This document shows positions 45,630 through 54,066 of a stretch of 64,000 nt of DNA, piece after piece (positions within the stretch are counted from its first letter, which is position 1; each line of letters starts with the position of its first letter). This DNA is from an uncultured Sutterella sp. Its GTDB lineage: Bacteria > Pseudomonadota > Gammaproteobacteria > Burkholderiales > Burkholderiaceae_F. The stretch covers positions 186,001 through 250,000 of the forward strand of contig UQYP01000001.1 in the NCBI GenBank assembly GCA_900545335.1. Reading direction: 5' to 3'. The position numbers and the translations under genes were made by a program. The notes under the pieces were generated by a model. That model worked only from the letters and a program-made list of their open reading frames with translations, was not told where the DNA came from and ran no database searches.

Positions 45630-45699
45630 TTCGCGGCGCATTGTAGCCGTGAACGGTTTGACTCATCCGTTTCAGTTTGATGGGTGGACCGAGTAAGTC

Positions 45700-45721
45700 G
45701 CGATCCTGATTGAGTGATCGC
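45700..45721 (+). promoter_or_regulatory. Hairpin in the rpsL-rpsG gap, candidate S7 site
   Basis: A perfect 6-bp stem GCGATC/GATCGC with a 10-nt loop, followed by ATTGTTT, in a 128-nt intercistronic region. In E. coli S7 represses through the rpsL-rpsG gap; correspondence here is inferred only from position. Confidence 0.4.
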
Positions 45722-45757
45722 ATTGTTTAAGACTGAAGACTACGAAAGAGGAAAAAA

Positions 45758-46228
45758 ATGCCCCGTCGTCGCGAAGTACCGAAACGTGAAATTTTGCCGG
45801 ATCCGAAATTCGGCAGTGTTGAAATCGCCAAGTTTGTGAACGTAATCATGCTCGATGGCAAGAAGGCCGTCGCAGAACGCATCGTTTATGGCGCTTTAAG
45901 TGAAATCGAAGCTAAGACCGGTAAGGACGCTTTGGAAGTGTTCAAGACCGCTCTTGACAATGTCCGCCCGCTCGTGGAAGTTAAGAGCCGTCGTGTTGGT
46001 GGTGCTAACTACCAAGTCCCGGTTGAAGTTCGCCCTGTCCGCCGCATGGCTTTGGCTATGCGCTGGTTGCGTGAAGCGGCTAAGAAGCGTGCTGAAAAAT
46101 CGATGCCCCAACGCTTAGCTGGTGAGTTGTTGGATGCGGCCGAAGGCCGTGGCGGCGCCATGAAGAAGCGTGACGAAGTTCACCGTATGGCTGAAGCCAA
46201 CAAGGCTTTCTCTCACTTCCGTTTCTAA
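45758..46228 (+). CDS. rpsG: 30S ribosomal protein S7
   Basis: Primary 16S rRNA-binding protein that nucleates the 30S head. 156 residues beginning MPRRREVPKREILPDPKFGS, with the family blocks VMLDGKKAVAERIVYGAL (here IMLDG) and RRVGGANYQVPVEVRPVRR. GAAAGAGGAAAAAA precedes the ATG. The C terminus ends EANKAFSHFRF. It is followed by fusA after 68 bp. Confidence 0.98.
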   Translation: MPRRREVPKREILPDPKFGSVEIAKFVNVIMLDGKKAVAERIVYGALSEIEAKTGKDALEVFKTALDNVRPLVEVKSRRVGGANYQVPVEVRPVRRMALAMRWLREAAKKRAEKSMPQRLAGELLDAAEGRGGAMKKRDEVHRMAEANKAFSHFRF

Positions 46229-46240
46229 TTTGATTAACCA

Positions 46241-46274
46241 GATGCGCTTAACCCTCGTGAGGTGCAAGCGCATC
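46241..46274 (+). promoter_or_regulatory. Intercistronic hairpin ahead of fusA
   Basis: A perfect 9-bp stem (GATGCGCTT / AAGCGCATC) fills half of the rpsG-fusA gap and ends 22 nt before the fusA ATG. There is no U-tract, so processing or translational control is more likely than termination. Confidence 0.5.
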
Positions 46275-46296
46275 ATCTCCAACTAGGGGAAAAATA

Positions 46297-48399
46297 ATGG
46301 CTCGTACTACTCCGATCTCGCGTTATCGCAACATCGGGATTTCTGCCCACATTGATGCGGGTAAGACCACGACCACTGAACGTATTCTGTTCTACACGGG
46401 CGTCACTCATAAGCTCGGTGAAGTGCATGATGGCGCCGCCACCATGGACTGGATGGAACAGGAACAAGAAAAGGGGATTACGATTACCTCCGCTGCTACG
46501 ACGACGTTCTGGCGCGGCATGGACGGCAAGTTCCCCGAACATCGTTTGAACATCATTGACACCCCGGGGCACGTTGACTTCACGGTTGAAGTGGAACGTT
46601 CCATGCGTGTGTTGGACGGCGCTTGCATGGTGTATTGCGCTGTGGGTGGTGTTCAGCCCCAATCCGAAACTGTTTGGCGTCAGGCCAATAAGTATGGCGT
46701 GCCTCGTTTGGCTTTCGTCAATAAGATGGACCGTACCGGTGCGAACTTCTTCAAGGTCTATGACCAAATGAAGGTTCGTCTGAAGGCCAATCCTGTGCCC
46801 ATCGTGATTCCTATCGGTGCTGAAGATTCCTTCGAAGGCGTTGTTGACCTTCTGAAGATGCGTTCCATCATTTGGGACGAAGCCAGCCAAGGTATGAAGT
46901 TTGAATACGGTGAAATTCCTGCCGAACTGCAAGCTGAAGCTGAAAAGTGGCGCGAAAACATGATCGAAGCTGCCGCCGAAGCCAACGAAGACTTGATGAA
47001 CAAGTACTTGGAAAACGGTGAATTGAGCGAAGAAGAAATCGTTCAAGGTTTGCGTATCCGTACGATCGCTTGCGAAATTCAGCCGATGCTTTGCGGTACT
47101 GCCTTCAAGAACAAGGGTGTTCAACGTATGTTGGACGCTGTGATTCAGTTCTTGCCGTCTCCGGTGGATATTCCTCCGGTGAAGGGTGTCGACCTTGACG
47201 ACAACGAAGTCACTCGTGAAGCCGATGACAAAGCTCCGTTCTCCGCTTTGGCCTTTAAGATCATGACTGACCCGTATGTCGGTCAGTTGACCTTCTTGCG
47301 TGTTTACTCCGGCGTTCTCGTTTCCGGCGAAACGGTTTTGAACTCTGTGAAGAACAAGAAGGAACGTATCGGTCGCTTGCTCCAAATGCACGCTAACGAA
47401 CGTAAGGAAATTAAGGAAGCTGAAGCCGGCGATATCGCTGCTGCAGTGGGCTTGAAGGAAGTGACCTCCGGCGATACGCTCTGCGACGTTGCTCATCCGA
47501 TTATCCTTGAACGCATGGAATTCCCGGAACCGGTGATTTCTCAGGCTGTTGAACCGAAGACCAAGGCTGACCAAGAAAAGATGGGTATCGCTTTGAACCG
47601 TTTGGCTCAGGAAGACCCGTCCTTCCGTGTGCGCACCGATGAAGAATCCGGTCAGACGATTATTTCCGGTATGGGCGAATTGCACTTGGAAATTTTGGTT
47701 GACCGTATGCGTCGTGAATTCAACGTGGAAGCTACTGTCGGTAAACCTCAAGTGGCTTATCGTGAAACGATTCGCTCCACGGTTGAAAATGCTGAATTCA
47801 AGTTTGTTAAGCAATCCGGCGGCCGCGGTCAGTACGGTCACGTTGTGCTCAAGCTTGAACCGCAAGAACCCGGTAAGGGCTTCGAATTCGTCGATGCCAT
47901 TAAGGGTGGTGTGGTGCCGCGTGAATACATTCCGGCTGTTCAAAAGGGTGTGGAAGACACCTTGAAGGCTGGTGTATTGGCCGGTTACCCGGTTGTGGAC
48001 GTTAAGGTTACGTTGCATTTCGGTTCCTACCACGAAGTGGACTCCAACGAAAACGCCTTTAAGATGGCCGCTTCTATGGCTTTCAAGGAAGGTATGCGCC
48101 GTGCCAATCCGGTTTTGCTTGAACCGATCATGGCTGTTGAAGTCGAAACGCCTGAAGAAAAGATGGGCGACGTGATGGGTGACTTGTCTTCTCGCCGCGG
48201 TGTGATCCAAGGTATGGATGATATCGCTGGTGGCGGTAAGGCTATTCGCGCTGAAGTGCCGTTGGCTGAAATGTTTGGCTATGCCACAACGTTGCGTTCT
48301 TTGACGCAGGGCCGCGCAACCTACACGATGGAATTTAAGCACTACGCTGAAGCTCCGCGCAATGTGGCTGAGGCGGTGATCGCCGAAAAAACCAAATAA
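46297..48399 (+). CDS. fusA: Elongation factor G
   Basis: Translocase GTPase, 700 residues. G1 AHIDAGKTT (about 17-25), switch region EQEKGITITSAAT, G3 DTPGHVDFT, G4 NKMDRTGA, domain IV with GGRGQYGHVVL, and the C-terminal SLTQGRATYTMEF. AACTAGGGGAAAAATA precedes the ATG. Third gene of the str operon. An ORF of 689 codons lies antisense to it but is an artefact of codon bias. Confidence 0.99.
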   Translation: MARTTPISRYRNIGISAHIDAGKTTTTERILFYTGVTHKLGEVHDGAATMDWMEQEQEKGITITSAATTTFWRGMDGKFPEHRLNIIDTPGHVDFTVEVERSMRVLDGACMVYCAVGGVQPQSETVWRQANKYGVPRLAFVNKMDRTGANFFKVYDQMKVRLKANPVPIVIPIGAEDSFEGVVDLLKMRSIIWDEASQGMKFEYGEIPAELQAEAEKWRENMIEAAAEANEDLMNKYLENGELSEEEIVQGLRIRTIACEIQPMLCGTAFKNKGVQRMLDAVIQFLPSPVDIPPVKGVDLDDNEVTREADDKAPFSALAFKIMTDPYVGQLTFLRVYSGVLVSGETVLNSVKNKKERIGRLLQMHANERKEIKEAEAGDIAAAVGLKEVTSGDTLCDVAHPIILERMEFPEPVISQAVEPKTKADQEKMGIALNRLAQEDPSFRVRTDEESGQTIISGMGELHLEILVDRMRREFNVEATVGKPQVAYRETIRSTVENAEFKFVKQSGGRGQYGHVVLKLEPQEPGKGFEFVDAIKGGVVPREYIPAVQKGVEDTLKAGVLAGYPVVDVKVTLHFGSYHEVDSNENAFKMAASMAFKEGMRRANPVLLEPIMAVEVETPEEKMGDVMGDLSSRRGVIQGMDDIAGGGKAIRAEVPLAEMFGYATTLRSLTQGRATYTMEFKHYAEAPRNVAEAVIAEKTK

Positions 48400-48458
48400 G
48401 AGTAGACTTAAAAAGTTGTATCTAATTTAACAAATTACCAATTAAAGGATCCATAGAA

Positions 48459-49649
48459 ATGGCTAAAGGTAAGTTTGAACGCACCAAGCCCCACGTGAAC
48501 GTGGGCACGATCGGTCACGTCGACCATGGTAAGACGACGTTGACGGCTGCAATCACGACGGTATTGGCCGCCAAGTTTGGCGGTGAAGCCCGTGCATATG
48601 ACCAAATTGACGCGGCTCCGGAAGAAAAGGCCCGTGGTATTACGATTAACACGGCTCACGTGGAATACGAAACGGAACATCGTCACTATGCACACGTGGA
48701 CTGCCCGGGGCACGCCGACTATGTGAAGAACATGATTACGGGTGCTGCTCAGATGGACGGTGCCATCTTGGTGGTGTCTGCTGCTGACGGTCCGATGCCG
48801 CAAACGCGTGAACACATCCTGTTGGCTCGCCAAGTGGGTGTTCCGTACATCATCGTGTACTTGAACAAGTGCGACATGGTGGACGATGCTGAATTGCTCG
48901 AACTCGTGGAAATGGAAGTTCGCGACTTGTTGAGCAACTACAACTTCCCTGGCGACGAAATCCCGATCGTGAAGGGTTCTGCCAAGTTGGCTTTGGAAGG
49001 CGATCAATCTGAAATCGGTGTTCCGTCCATTTTGAAGTTGGCCGACACGATGGATGCTTACATCCCGACGCCGGTTCGTGACGTTGACCATCCGTTCTTG
49101 ATGCCGGTTGAAGACGTGTTCTCCATCTCCGGTCGTGGTACGGTGGTGACGGGCCGTGTGGAACGCGGTGTGTTGAAGGTTGGCGACGAAATTGAAATCG
49201 TCGGTATCCGTCCGACGCAAAAGACGACCTGCACGGGCGTGGAAATGTTCCGCAAGTTGCTCGACCAAGGTCAGGCCGGTGACAACATTGGTGTGTTGTT
49301 GCGTGGTACGAAGCGTGAAGAAGTGGAACGTGGTCAAGTGTTGGCAAAGCCGGGCACGATCACGCCGCACACGAAGTTCACGGCTGAAGTGTACGTTTTG
49401 AGCAAGGACGAAGGTGGTCGTCACACGCCGTTCTTCAAGGGCTATCGTCCGCAATTCTACTTCCGCACGACGGACGTGACGGGTACGATTGAATTGCCGG
49501 AAGGCGTGGAAATGGTGATGCCTGGCGATAACATCACGATGACGGTTCAATTGATCAGCCCGATCGCCATGAACGAAGGCTTGCGTTTCGCTGTTCGTGA
49601 AGGTGGTCGTACGGTTGGCGCCGGTGTGGTTGCCAAGATCATCGAATAA
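48459..49649 (+). CDS. tuf: Elongation factor Tu, copy 2
   Basis: Second EF-Tu gene, at the tufA position of the str operon, 59 bp after fusA. The protein is identical to copy 1 over all 396 residues. DNA differences found are limited to codons 2 and 4 and the last two sense codons, with a different upstream region (TTAAAGGATCCATAGAA). The usual G motifs are present (GHVDHGKT, DCPGHADYV, NKCDMVD). A terminator-like hairpin follows before rpsJ. Confidence 0.99.
   Translation: MAKGKFERTKPHVNVGTIGHVDHGKTTLTAAITTVLAAKFGGEARAYDQIDAAPEEKARGITINTAHVEYETEHRHYAHVDCPGHADYVKNMITGAAQMDGAILVVSAADGPMPQTREHILLARQVGVPYIIVYLNKCDMVDDAELLELVEMEVRDLLSNYNFPGDEIPIVKGSAKLALEGDQSEIGVPSILKLADTMDAYIPTPVRDVDHPFLMPVEDVFSISGRGTVVTGRVERGVLKVGDEIEIVGIRPTQKTTCTGVEMFRKLLDQGQAGDNIGVLLRGTKREEVERGQVLAKPGTITPHTKFTAEVYVLSKDEGGRHTPFFKGYRPQFYFRTTDVTGTIELPEGVEMVMPGDNITMTVQLISPIAMNEGLRFAVREGGRTVGAGVVAKIIE
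48471..49642 (+). repeat. Long direct repeat (tuf copy 2)
   Basis: Partner of 31368-32539, same orientation, 17103 bp apart. Recombination between the copies would delete or duplicate secE-nusG-rplKAJL-rpoBC-str, which holds essential genes, so only conversion is tolerated. Confidence 0.9.
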
Positions 49650-49682
49650 TTTCAGCAACTTAGTTACTGAAAATATTTGACA

Positions 49683-49719
49683 AACAGAGGATGCAGAGGT
49701 AAACTCCGCATCCTCTGTT
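49683..49719 (+). terminator. Terminator/attenuator between tuf and rpsJ
   Basis: Stem AACAGAGGATGC / GCATCCTCTGTT with an inner GAG/CTC helix, followed by TGTTCTTT. It ends only 33 bp before rpsJ and no promoter fits in that space, so it may act as an attenuator that lets part of the str transcript enter the S10 cluster. Confidence 0.75.
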
Positions 49720-49752
49720 GTTCTTTAGTGTTCTTTTTAAAGGAAAAACGAA

Positions 49753-50064
49753 ATGCAATCTCAACGCATTCGCATTCGCCTTAAGGCGTTCGATTACAAG
49801 CTGATCGATCAATCAGCTCAAGAAATCGTTGACACGGCCAAGCGCACCGGCGCTGTGGTTCGTGGTCCTGTTCCTCTTCCCACCCGCATCCAACGTTTCG
49901 ATATTTTGCGTTCTCCGCACGTCAATAAGACAAGCCGTGACCAATTCGAAATCCGTACGCATCAACGCTTGATGGACATCATCGATCCGACCGATAAGAC
50001 GGTTGACGCTTTGATGAAGTTGGACTTGGCTGCCGGCGTGGACGTCGAAATCAAGGTACAATAA
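49753..50064 (+). CDS. rpsJ: 30S ribosomal protein S10
   Basis: 30S head protein, also the antitermination factor NusE. 103 residues beginning MQSQRIRIRLKAFDYKLIDQS, with GPVPLPTRIQRFDILRSPHVNK split around its loop. TTAAAGGAAAAACGAA precedes the ATG. It is separated from rplC by a 125-bp gap containing a promoter, so it may be expressed partly with the str operon. Confidence 0.98.
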   Translation: MQSQRIRIRLKAFDYKLIDQSAQEIVDTAKRTGAVVRGPVPLPTRIQRFDILRSPHVNKTSRDQFEIRTHQRLMDIIDPTDKTVDALMKLDLAAGVDVEIKVQ

Positions 50065-50080
50065 TTTTTTTGCTTTTGAC

Positions 50081-50109
50081 TTGCAAGCTTTTTATTCGCA
50101 AGGTACAAT
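50081..50109 (+). promoter_or_regulatory. rplC promoter
   Basis: TTGCAA (inside the palindrome CTTGCAAG), 17-bp spacer, TACAAT, then discriminator CGCGCC. The stretch AATCGCGC followed by CTTTCT is shared with the rplK promoter. Downstream in the leader, CCCGGC/GCCGGG (50158-50177) forms a hairpin that abuts the GGTGGAG ribosome site of rplC. Confidence 0.75.
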
Positions 50110-50189
50110 CGCGCCTTTCTCGTGGAAATAAATTTCACGATTTTTCTTAAAAATGGTCCCGGCCAATCGTAGCCGGGGTGGAGATAACA

Positions 50190-50834
50190 ATGAGTGAAAA
50201 ACTCGGCTTAGTCGGTCGTAAGGTCGGCATGACGCGCATCTTTACCGAGGATGGTGAATCCATTCCGGTGACGGTGCTCGAAGTGGCTGGCAACCGTGTC
50301 ACGCAAGTGAAGACGGAAGAAACCGACGGATACAATGCCATTCAAGTTGCATTCGGCTCTAAGAAGCCGTCTCGCGTGAGCAAGCCGCTTTCCGGTCACT
50401 ATGCTAAGGCCGGTGTCGAAGCAGGCGAAATGCTCAAAGAGTTCCATATCGATGCTGATAAGCTCGCCGATTTGAAGGTGGGTACCACGTTGTCCGTGGA
50501 AATGTTCACTGTCGGCCAAAAGGTTGACGTGACCGGTATCACGATCGGTAAGGGTTTTGCCGGCGCAATCAAGCGTCACCACTTCTCTTCCAACCGCGCT
50601 TCTCACGGTAACTCCGTGACGACCCGTGCACCGGGCTCTATCGGTAACCGTCAAGATCCGGGCCGTGTGTTCCCGGGTAAGCGTATGGCTGGTCACTTGG
50701 GCGATGTGCAACGCACAACGCAAAACCTCGTGGTGGCTCGTGTTGATGTCGAACGTCAATTGTTGCTCGTTCGTGGCGCTGTCCCCGGTGCTAAGGGCGG
50801 CAAAGTTATTGTCCGTCCGGCTGTGAAGGCTTAA
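50190..50834 (+). CDS. rplC: 50S ribosomal protein L3
   Basis: 23S-binding protein near the peptidyl transferase centre. I use the ATG giving MSEKLGLVGRKVGMTRIF (214 residues), with GGAG 6 bp upstream; a GTG four codons earlier lies in the ribosome site itself. The loop that reaches the active site shows RASHGNSVTTRAPGSIG. It heads the S10-type run rplC-rplD-rplW-rplB-rpsS-rplV-rpsC-rplP-rpmC-rpsQ. Confidence 0.97.
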   Translation: MSEKLGLVGRKVGMTRIFTEDGESIPVTVLEVAGNRVTQVKTEETDGYNAIQVAFGSKKPSRVSKPLSGHYAKAGVEAGEMLKEFHIDADKLADLKVGTTLSVEMFTVGQKVDVTGITIGKGFAGAIKRHHFSSNRASHGNSVTTRAPGSIGNRQDPGRVFPGKRMAGHLGDVQRTTQNLVVARVDVERQLLLVRGAVPGAKGGKVIVRPAVKA

Positions 50835-50844
50835 GGAGCGATCA

Positions 50845-51465
50845 ATGGAACTGAATGTCCTGAACGAACAAGGTAATGAAACCGCCAAGTTGGCGGCTTC
50901 CGACGCCGTGTTTGGTCGTGAATACAATGAAGCCTTGGTGCACCAAATCGTGGTGGCTTACCAAGCCAATGCCCGTCAAGGTACTCGCGCTCAATTGACG
51001 CGCGCTGATGTGCATCATTCGACCAAGAAACCGTGGCGTCAAAAGGGTACGGGTCGTGCCCGCAGCGGTATGACGAGTTCTCCGGTGTGGCGTGGAGGCG
51101 GTCGTGCTTTCCCGAATACGCCGAATGAAAACTTCGGTCACAAGGTCAACAAGAAGATGTTCCGTGCCGCTATGGCCGTGATCTTCTCCAAGCTTGTTGC
51201 TGATGGTCGCCTCGTGGTTGTTGATTCTATCGGTGCTGATAGCCCGAAGACCAAGGCCTTTGCTCAGAAGTTGAAGGCTATGGGTCTTGAATCTGTCATG
51301 ATCATCACCAAGGAAGTTGACGAAAACCTCTATTTGGCTTCTCGCAACTTGAAGAACGTTTTTGTGGTTGAACCGCGTTACGCTGATCCGCTTTCTTTGA
51401 TTTTCTACAAGAAGGTTGTAGTGACCAAAGATGCGATCGCTCAGCTTGAGGAGATGTGGGGATGA
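50845..51465 (+). CDS. rplD: 50S ribosomal protein L4
   Basis: Lines the exit tunnel; in E. coli it also represses the S10 operon. 206 residues starting MELNVLNEQGNETAKL, with KKPWRQKGTGRARSG and PVWRGGGRAFPN in the tunnel extension. AAGGAGCGATCA precedes the ATG. Its stop overlaps the rplW start (ATGA). Confidence 0.97.
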   Translation: MELNVLNEQGNETAKLAASDAVFGREYNEALVHQIVVAYQANARQGTRAQLTRADVHHSTKKPWRQKGTGRARSGMTSSPVWRGGGRAFPNTPNENFGHKVNKKMFRAAMAVIFSKLVADGRLVVVDSIGADSPKTKAFAQKLKAMGLESVMIITKEVDENLYLASRNLKNVFVVEPRYADPLSLIFYKKVVVTKDAIAQLEEMWG

Positions 51466-51761
51466 TGAGCCAAGATCGTTTAATGAAGGTGCTCCTTGCT
51501 CCGGTTGTCTCCGAAAAGAGCACGATGGTTGGTGAAAAGCATGGTCAAGTTGTCTTCCATGTTGTTCCCGATGCTACGAAGCAAGAAGTCAAGGCCGCAA
51601 TCGAATTGCTCTTTAAGGTGCAAGTCGAAAGCGTTCAAATGGTCAACATCAAGGGAAAGACGGCTCACTTTGGCCGTTTCGCCGGCAAGCACAGCGATGT
51701 GCGTAAGGCTTATGTGACCTTGAAGTCTGGTCAAGAAATTAACTTTGCAGAGGTGAAGTAA
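51462..51761 (+). CDS. rplW: 50S ribosomal protein L23
   Basis: Tunnel-exit protein that docks trigger factor and SRP. About 99 residues, MMSQDRLMKVLLAPVVSEKS. Two adjacent ATG codons (51462 and 51465) are possible; the first overlaps the rplD stop as ATGA. A GTG at 51456 is also in frame but overlaps the likely GGAG/GTGGGG site. The stop overlaps rplB by one base (TAATG). Confidence 0.96.
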   Translation: MMSQDRLMKVLLAPVVSEKSTMVGEKHGQVVFHVVPDATKQEVKAAIELLFKVQVESVQMVNIKGKTAHFGRFAGKHSDVRKAYVTLKSGQEINFAEVK

Positions 51762-52588
51762 TGGCTCTCGTCAAATTGAAACCGACGTCGGCCGGTCGTC
51801 GTCACGCTGTTAAGGTTGTGAGCCCCGAGTTGCATAAGGGCAAGCCTTTTGCCGCTCTTCTTGAAAAGAAGAACCGTATCGCCGGTCGTAACAACAATGG
51901 TCACATCACCTGCCGTCATAAGGGTGGTGGCCACAAGAAGGCATATCGTATCATCGACTTCAAGCGTAACAAGGATGGTATCCCCGCCCGTGTTGAACGT
52001 CTTGAATACGATCCGAACCGTTCCGCTCATATCGCTCTCGTGCTTTACGCCGATGGCGAACGTCGCTACATCATTGCTCCGAAGGGCTTGACTGTTGGCG
52101 CCGAATTGATGAATGGTCAGGAAGCTCCGATTAAAGTGGGTAACGCGCTGCCGTTGCGCAATATCCCGATCGGTTCCACGATTCACTGTATCGAAATGAA
52201 GCCGGGTAAGGGTGCACAGTTGGTGCGTTCTGCCGGTTCCTTTGCCCAATTGATCGCTCGCGAAGGCGAATACGCTCAAGTGCGTTTGCGCTCTGGCGAA
52301 GTGCGTTACATTCACATTGAATGTCGCGCCACGATCGGTATGGTTGGCAATGAAGAAAACAGCTTGCGTGAACTCGGCAAGGCCGGTGCAAAGCGTTGGC
52401 GCGGTATTCGCCCGACGGTGCGCGGTGTTGCGATGAACCCGGTTGATCACCCGCACGGTGGTGGTGAAGGTCGTACGGGTACAGGTCGCGCTCCTGTGAC
52501 ACCTTGGGGTCAATTGACCAAGGGTTATCGTACACGTAACAACAAGCGCACCGATGCTATGATCGTGCAGCGCCGGAACCGTAAATAA
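51761..52588 (+). CDS. rplB: 50S ribosomal protein L2
   Basis: Core 23S-binding protein at the peptidyl transferase centre. 275 residues beginning MALVKLKPTSAGRRHAVKV; conserved KGGGHKKAYRIIDFKR and the late loop MNPVDHPHGGGEGRTG with the essential His. It overlaps rplW by one base and is followed by rpsS after 9 bp. Confidence 0.98.
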   Translation: MALVKLKPTSAGRRHAVKVVSPELHKGKPFAALLEKKNRIAGRNNNGHITCRHKGGGHKKAYRIIDFKRNKDGIPARVERLEYDPNRSAHIALVLYADGERRYIIAPKGLTVGAELMNGQEAPIKVGNALPLRNIPIGSTIHCIEMKPGKGAQLVRSAGSFAQLIAREGEYAQVRLRSGEVRYIHIECRATIGMVGNEENSLRELGKAGAKRWRGIRPTVRGVAMNPVDHPHGGGEGRTGTGRAPVTPWGQLTKGYRTRNNKRTDAMIVQRRNRK

Positions 52589-52597
52589 GGGGGCCAA

Positions 52598-52864
52598 ATG
52601 TCTCGTTCGTTAAAGAAAGGCCCGTTTGTTGATGGGCACTTGATGAAGAAAGTCGAAGCTGCACAAGCCAGCCGTGACAAGCGTCCGTTGAAGACCTGGT
52701 CTCGTCGTTCGACGATTCTTCCTGAGTTCATCGGTTTGACGATTGCCGTCCACAACGGTCGTCAACACGTCCCGGTGTACATTAATGAAAATATGGTCGG
52801 CCACAAGTTGGGCGAATTCGCTATGACCCGTACGTTCAAGGGTCACGCGTCCGACAAGAAATAA
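52598..52864 (+). CDS. rpsS: 30S ribosomal protein S19
   Basis: 30S head protein contacting S13 and tRNA. 88 residues, MSRSLKKGPFVDGHLMKKVE, with KTWSRRSTILPEFIG and GHKLGEFAMTRTFKGH. It is a few residues shorter than the E. coli protein at the C terminus. AAGGGGGCCAA precedes the ATG. Confidence 0.97.
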   Translation: MSRSLKKGPFVDGHLMKKVEAAQASRDKRPLKTWSRRSTILPEFIGLTIAVHNGRQHVPVYINENMVGHKLGEFAMTRTFKGHASDKK

Positions 52865-52881
52865 CTAGTAGGAGTTAGATA

Positions 52882-53226
52882 ATGGAAACCTCTGCTATTG
52901 TTCGTGGCGTTCGTCTTTCGGCTCAAAAGGGTCGTTTAGTCGCCGACCTCGTCCGCGGTAAGCCCGTGGATAAGGCTTTGAATATTCTCACGTTCACGCA
53001 AAAGAAAGCCGCTGTGATCATCAAGAAGGCTCTCGAAAGCGCTATTGCCAACGCTGAACACAATGACGGCGCTGACATTGACGAATTGCGTGTGACGAAG
53101 ATCCATGTGGAAAAGGCCAAGACGCTGCGCCGTTTCGGTGCCCGCGCCAAGGGTCGTGGTACTCGCATCAACAAGCAAACGTGCCACATCTACGTGTCCG
53201 TTGGTGACGCTAACGCTAAGAAGTAA
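52882..53226 (+). CDS. rplV: 50S ribosomal protein L22
   Basis: Exit-tunnel protein. 114 residues; METSAIVRGVRLSAQKGRLV, DLVRGKPVDKALNIL, and the extended hairpin KAKTLRRFGARAKGRGTRI that reaches the tunnel constriction (macrolide region, no duplication or deletion seen). TAGGAG precedes the ATG. Confidence 0.97.
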   Translation: METSAIVRGVRLSAQKGRLVADLVRGKPVDKALNILTFTQKKAAVIIKKALESAIANAEHNDGADIDELRVTKIHVEKAKTLRRFGARAKGRGTRINKQTCHIYVSVGDANAKK

Positions 53227-53235
53227 AGGTGAATT

Positions 53236-54063
53236 ATGGGACAGAAAATTAATCCCACCGGCTTCCGTCTCCCCGTGACGCGTGACTGGACCTCGCGTTG
53301 GTATGCGGAAGGCCGTAACTTTGCCCGCACCTTGGGTGAAGATTTGAAGGTTCGCTCCTTCTTGCAAAAGAAGTTGCGCAACGCCTCTGTTAGCCGTATC
53401 TTGATCGAACGTCCTGCTAAGAACGCTCGCATCACGATTTACTCCGCCCGTCCGGGTGTGGTGATCGGCAAACAAGGCCAAGACATCGAAGTCTTGAAGA
53501 ATGAAGTTCAAAAGATGATGGGCGTGCCTGTTCACGTCAACATCGAAGAAGTTCGTCGTCCTGAACTCGATGCTCAATTGATCGCTGACAGCATCACGCA
53601 ACAGTTGGAAAAACGTGTGATGTTCCGTCGTGCCATGAAGCGCGCTATGCAAAACGCAATGCGTTTGGGCGCCCAAGGCATCAAGATCATGTCTGCCGGT
53701 CGTTTGAACGGTGCTGAAATTGCCCGTACCGAATGGTACCGTGAAGGCCGTGTGCCTCTTCATACGTTGCGCGCCAATATCGATTATGGTTTCTCTGAAG
53801 CCAATACGACCTACGGCGTGATCGGTGTGAAGGTGTGGGTCTACAAGGGTGATAACTTCGGTGAAGAAGTTCAAGCCCAAGAAAAGACTGAACGTGAAGA
53901 TCGTCGTTCTCGTCGTCCTGCTGGCGAACGTGCAGCTAAGCCTGCTCGTCGTGCTCGCAAGACTGCTGAGAAGACGGAAGCCGCAGCTGCTGACGGCGAA
54001 AAGGCTGAAAAGAAGCCCGCTCGTCGTGCTAAGAAGGCTGCCGCTGCTAAAGACGGAGAATAA
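53236..54063 (+). CDS. rpsC: 30S ribosomal protein S3 with extended C-terminal tail
   Basis: 30S head protein at the mRNA entry tunnel. The core of about 215 residues includes MGQKINPTGFRLPVTRDW, the KH domain with VVIGKQGQDIEVLKNEV and IKIMSAGRLNGAEIAR. The protein runs to 275, about 40 longer than E. coli S3. The extra tail is low-complexity Arg/Lys/Ala (PAGERAAKPARRARKTAE and two KKPARRAKKA-like runs). Basic S3 tails occur in relatives, but length and sequence vary. The stop is 3 bp before rplP. Confidence 0.96.
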   Translation: MGQKINPTGFRLPVTRDWTSRWYAEGRNFARTLGEDLKVRSFLQKKLRNASVSRILIERPAKNARITIYSARPGVVIGKQGQDIEVLKNEVQKMMGVPVHVNIEEVRRPELDAQLIADSITQQLEKRVMFRRAMKRAMQNAMRLGAQGIKIMSAGRLNGAEIARTEWYREGRVPLHTLRANIDYGFSEANTTYGVIGVKVWVYKGDNFGEEVQAQEKTEREDRRSRRPAGERAAKPARRARKTAEKTEAAAADGEKAEKKPARRAKKAAAAKDGE

Positions 54064-54066
54064 GCG

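Noticed and set aside
46273..48342. 689-codon open frame antisense to fusA, and similar ones antisense to tuf (31296-32672, 48435-49658) and to rplV-rpmC (52936-54693)
   Set aside because: They mirror highly biased sense genes that avoid TTA, CTA and TCA; the products are His/Thr/Phe/Arg-rich with no recognisable domain, and the sense genes are certain.
31356..49649. The duplicated tuf as an assembly artefact
   Set aside because: Flanks differ completely, both copies sit in known tuf positions, and end codons differ, so they are two real genes.
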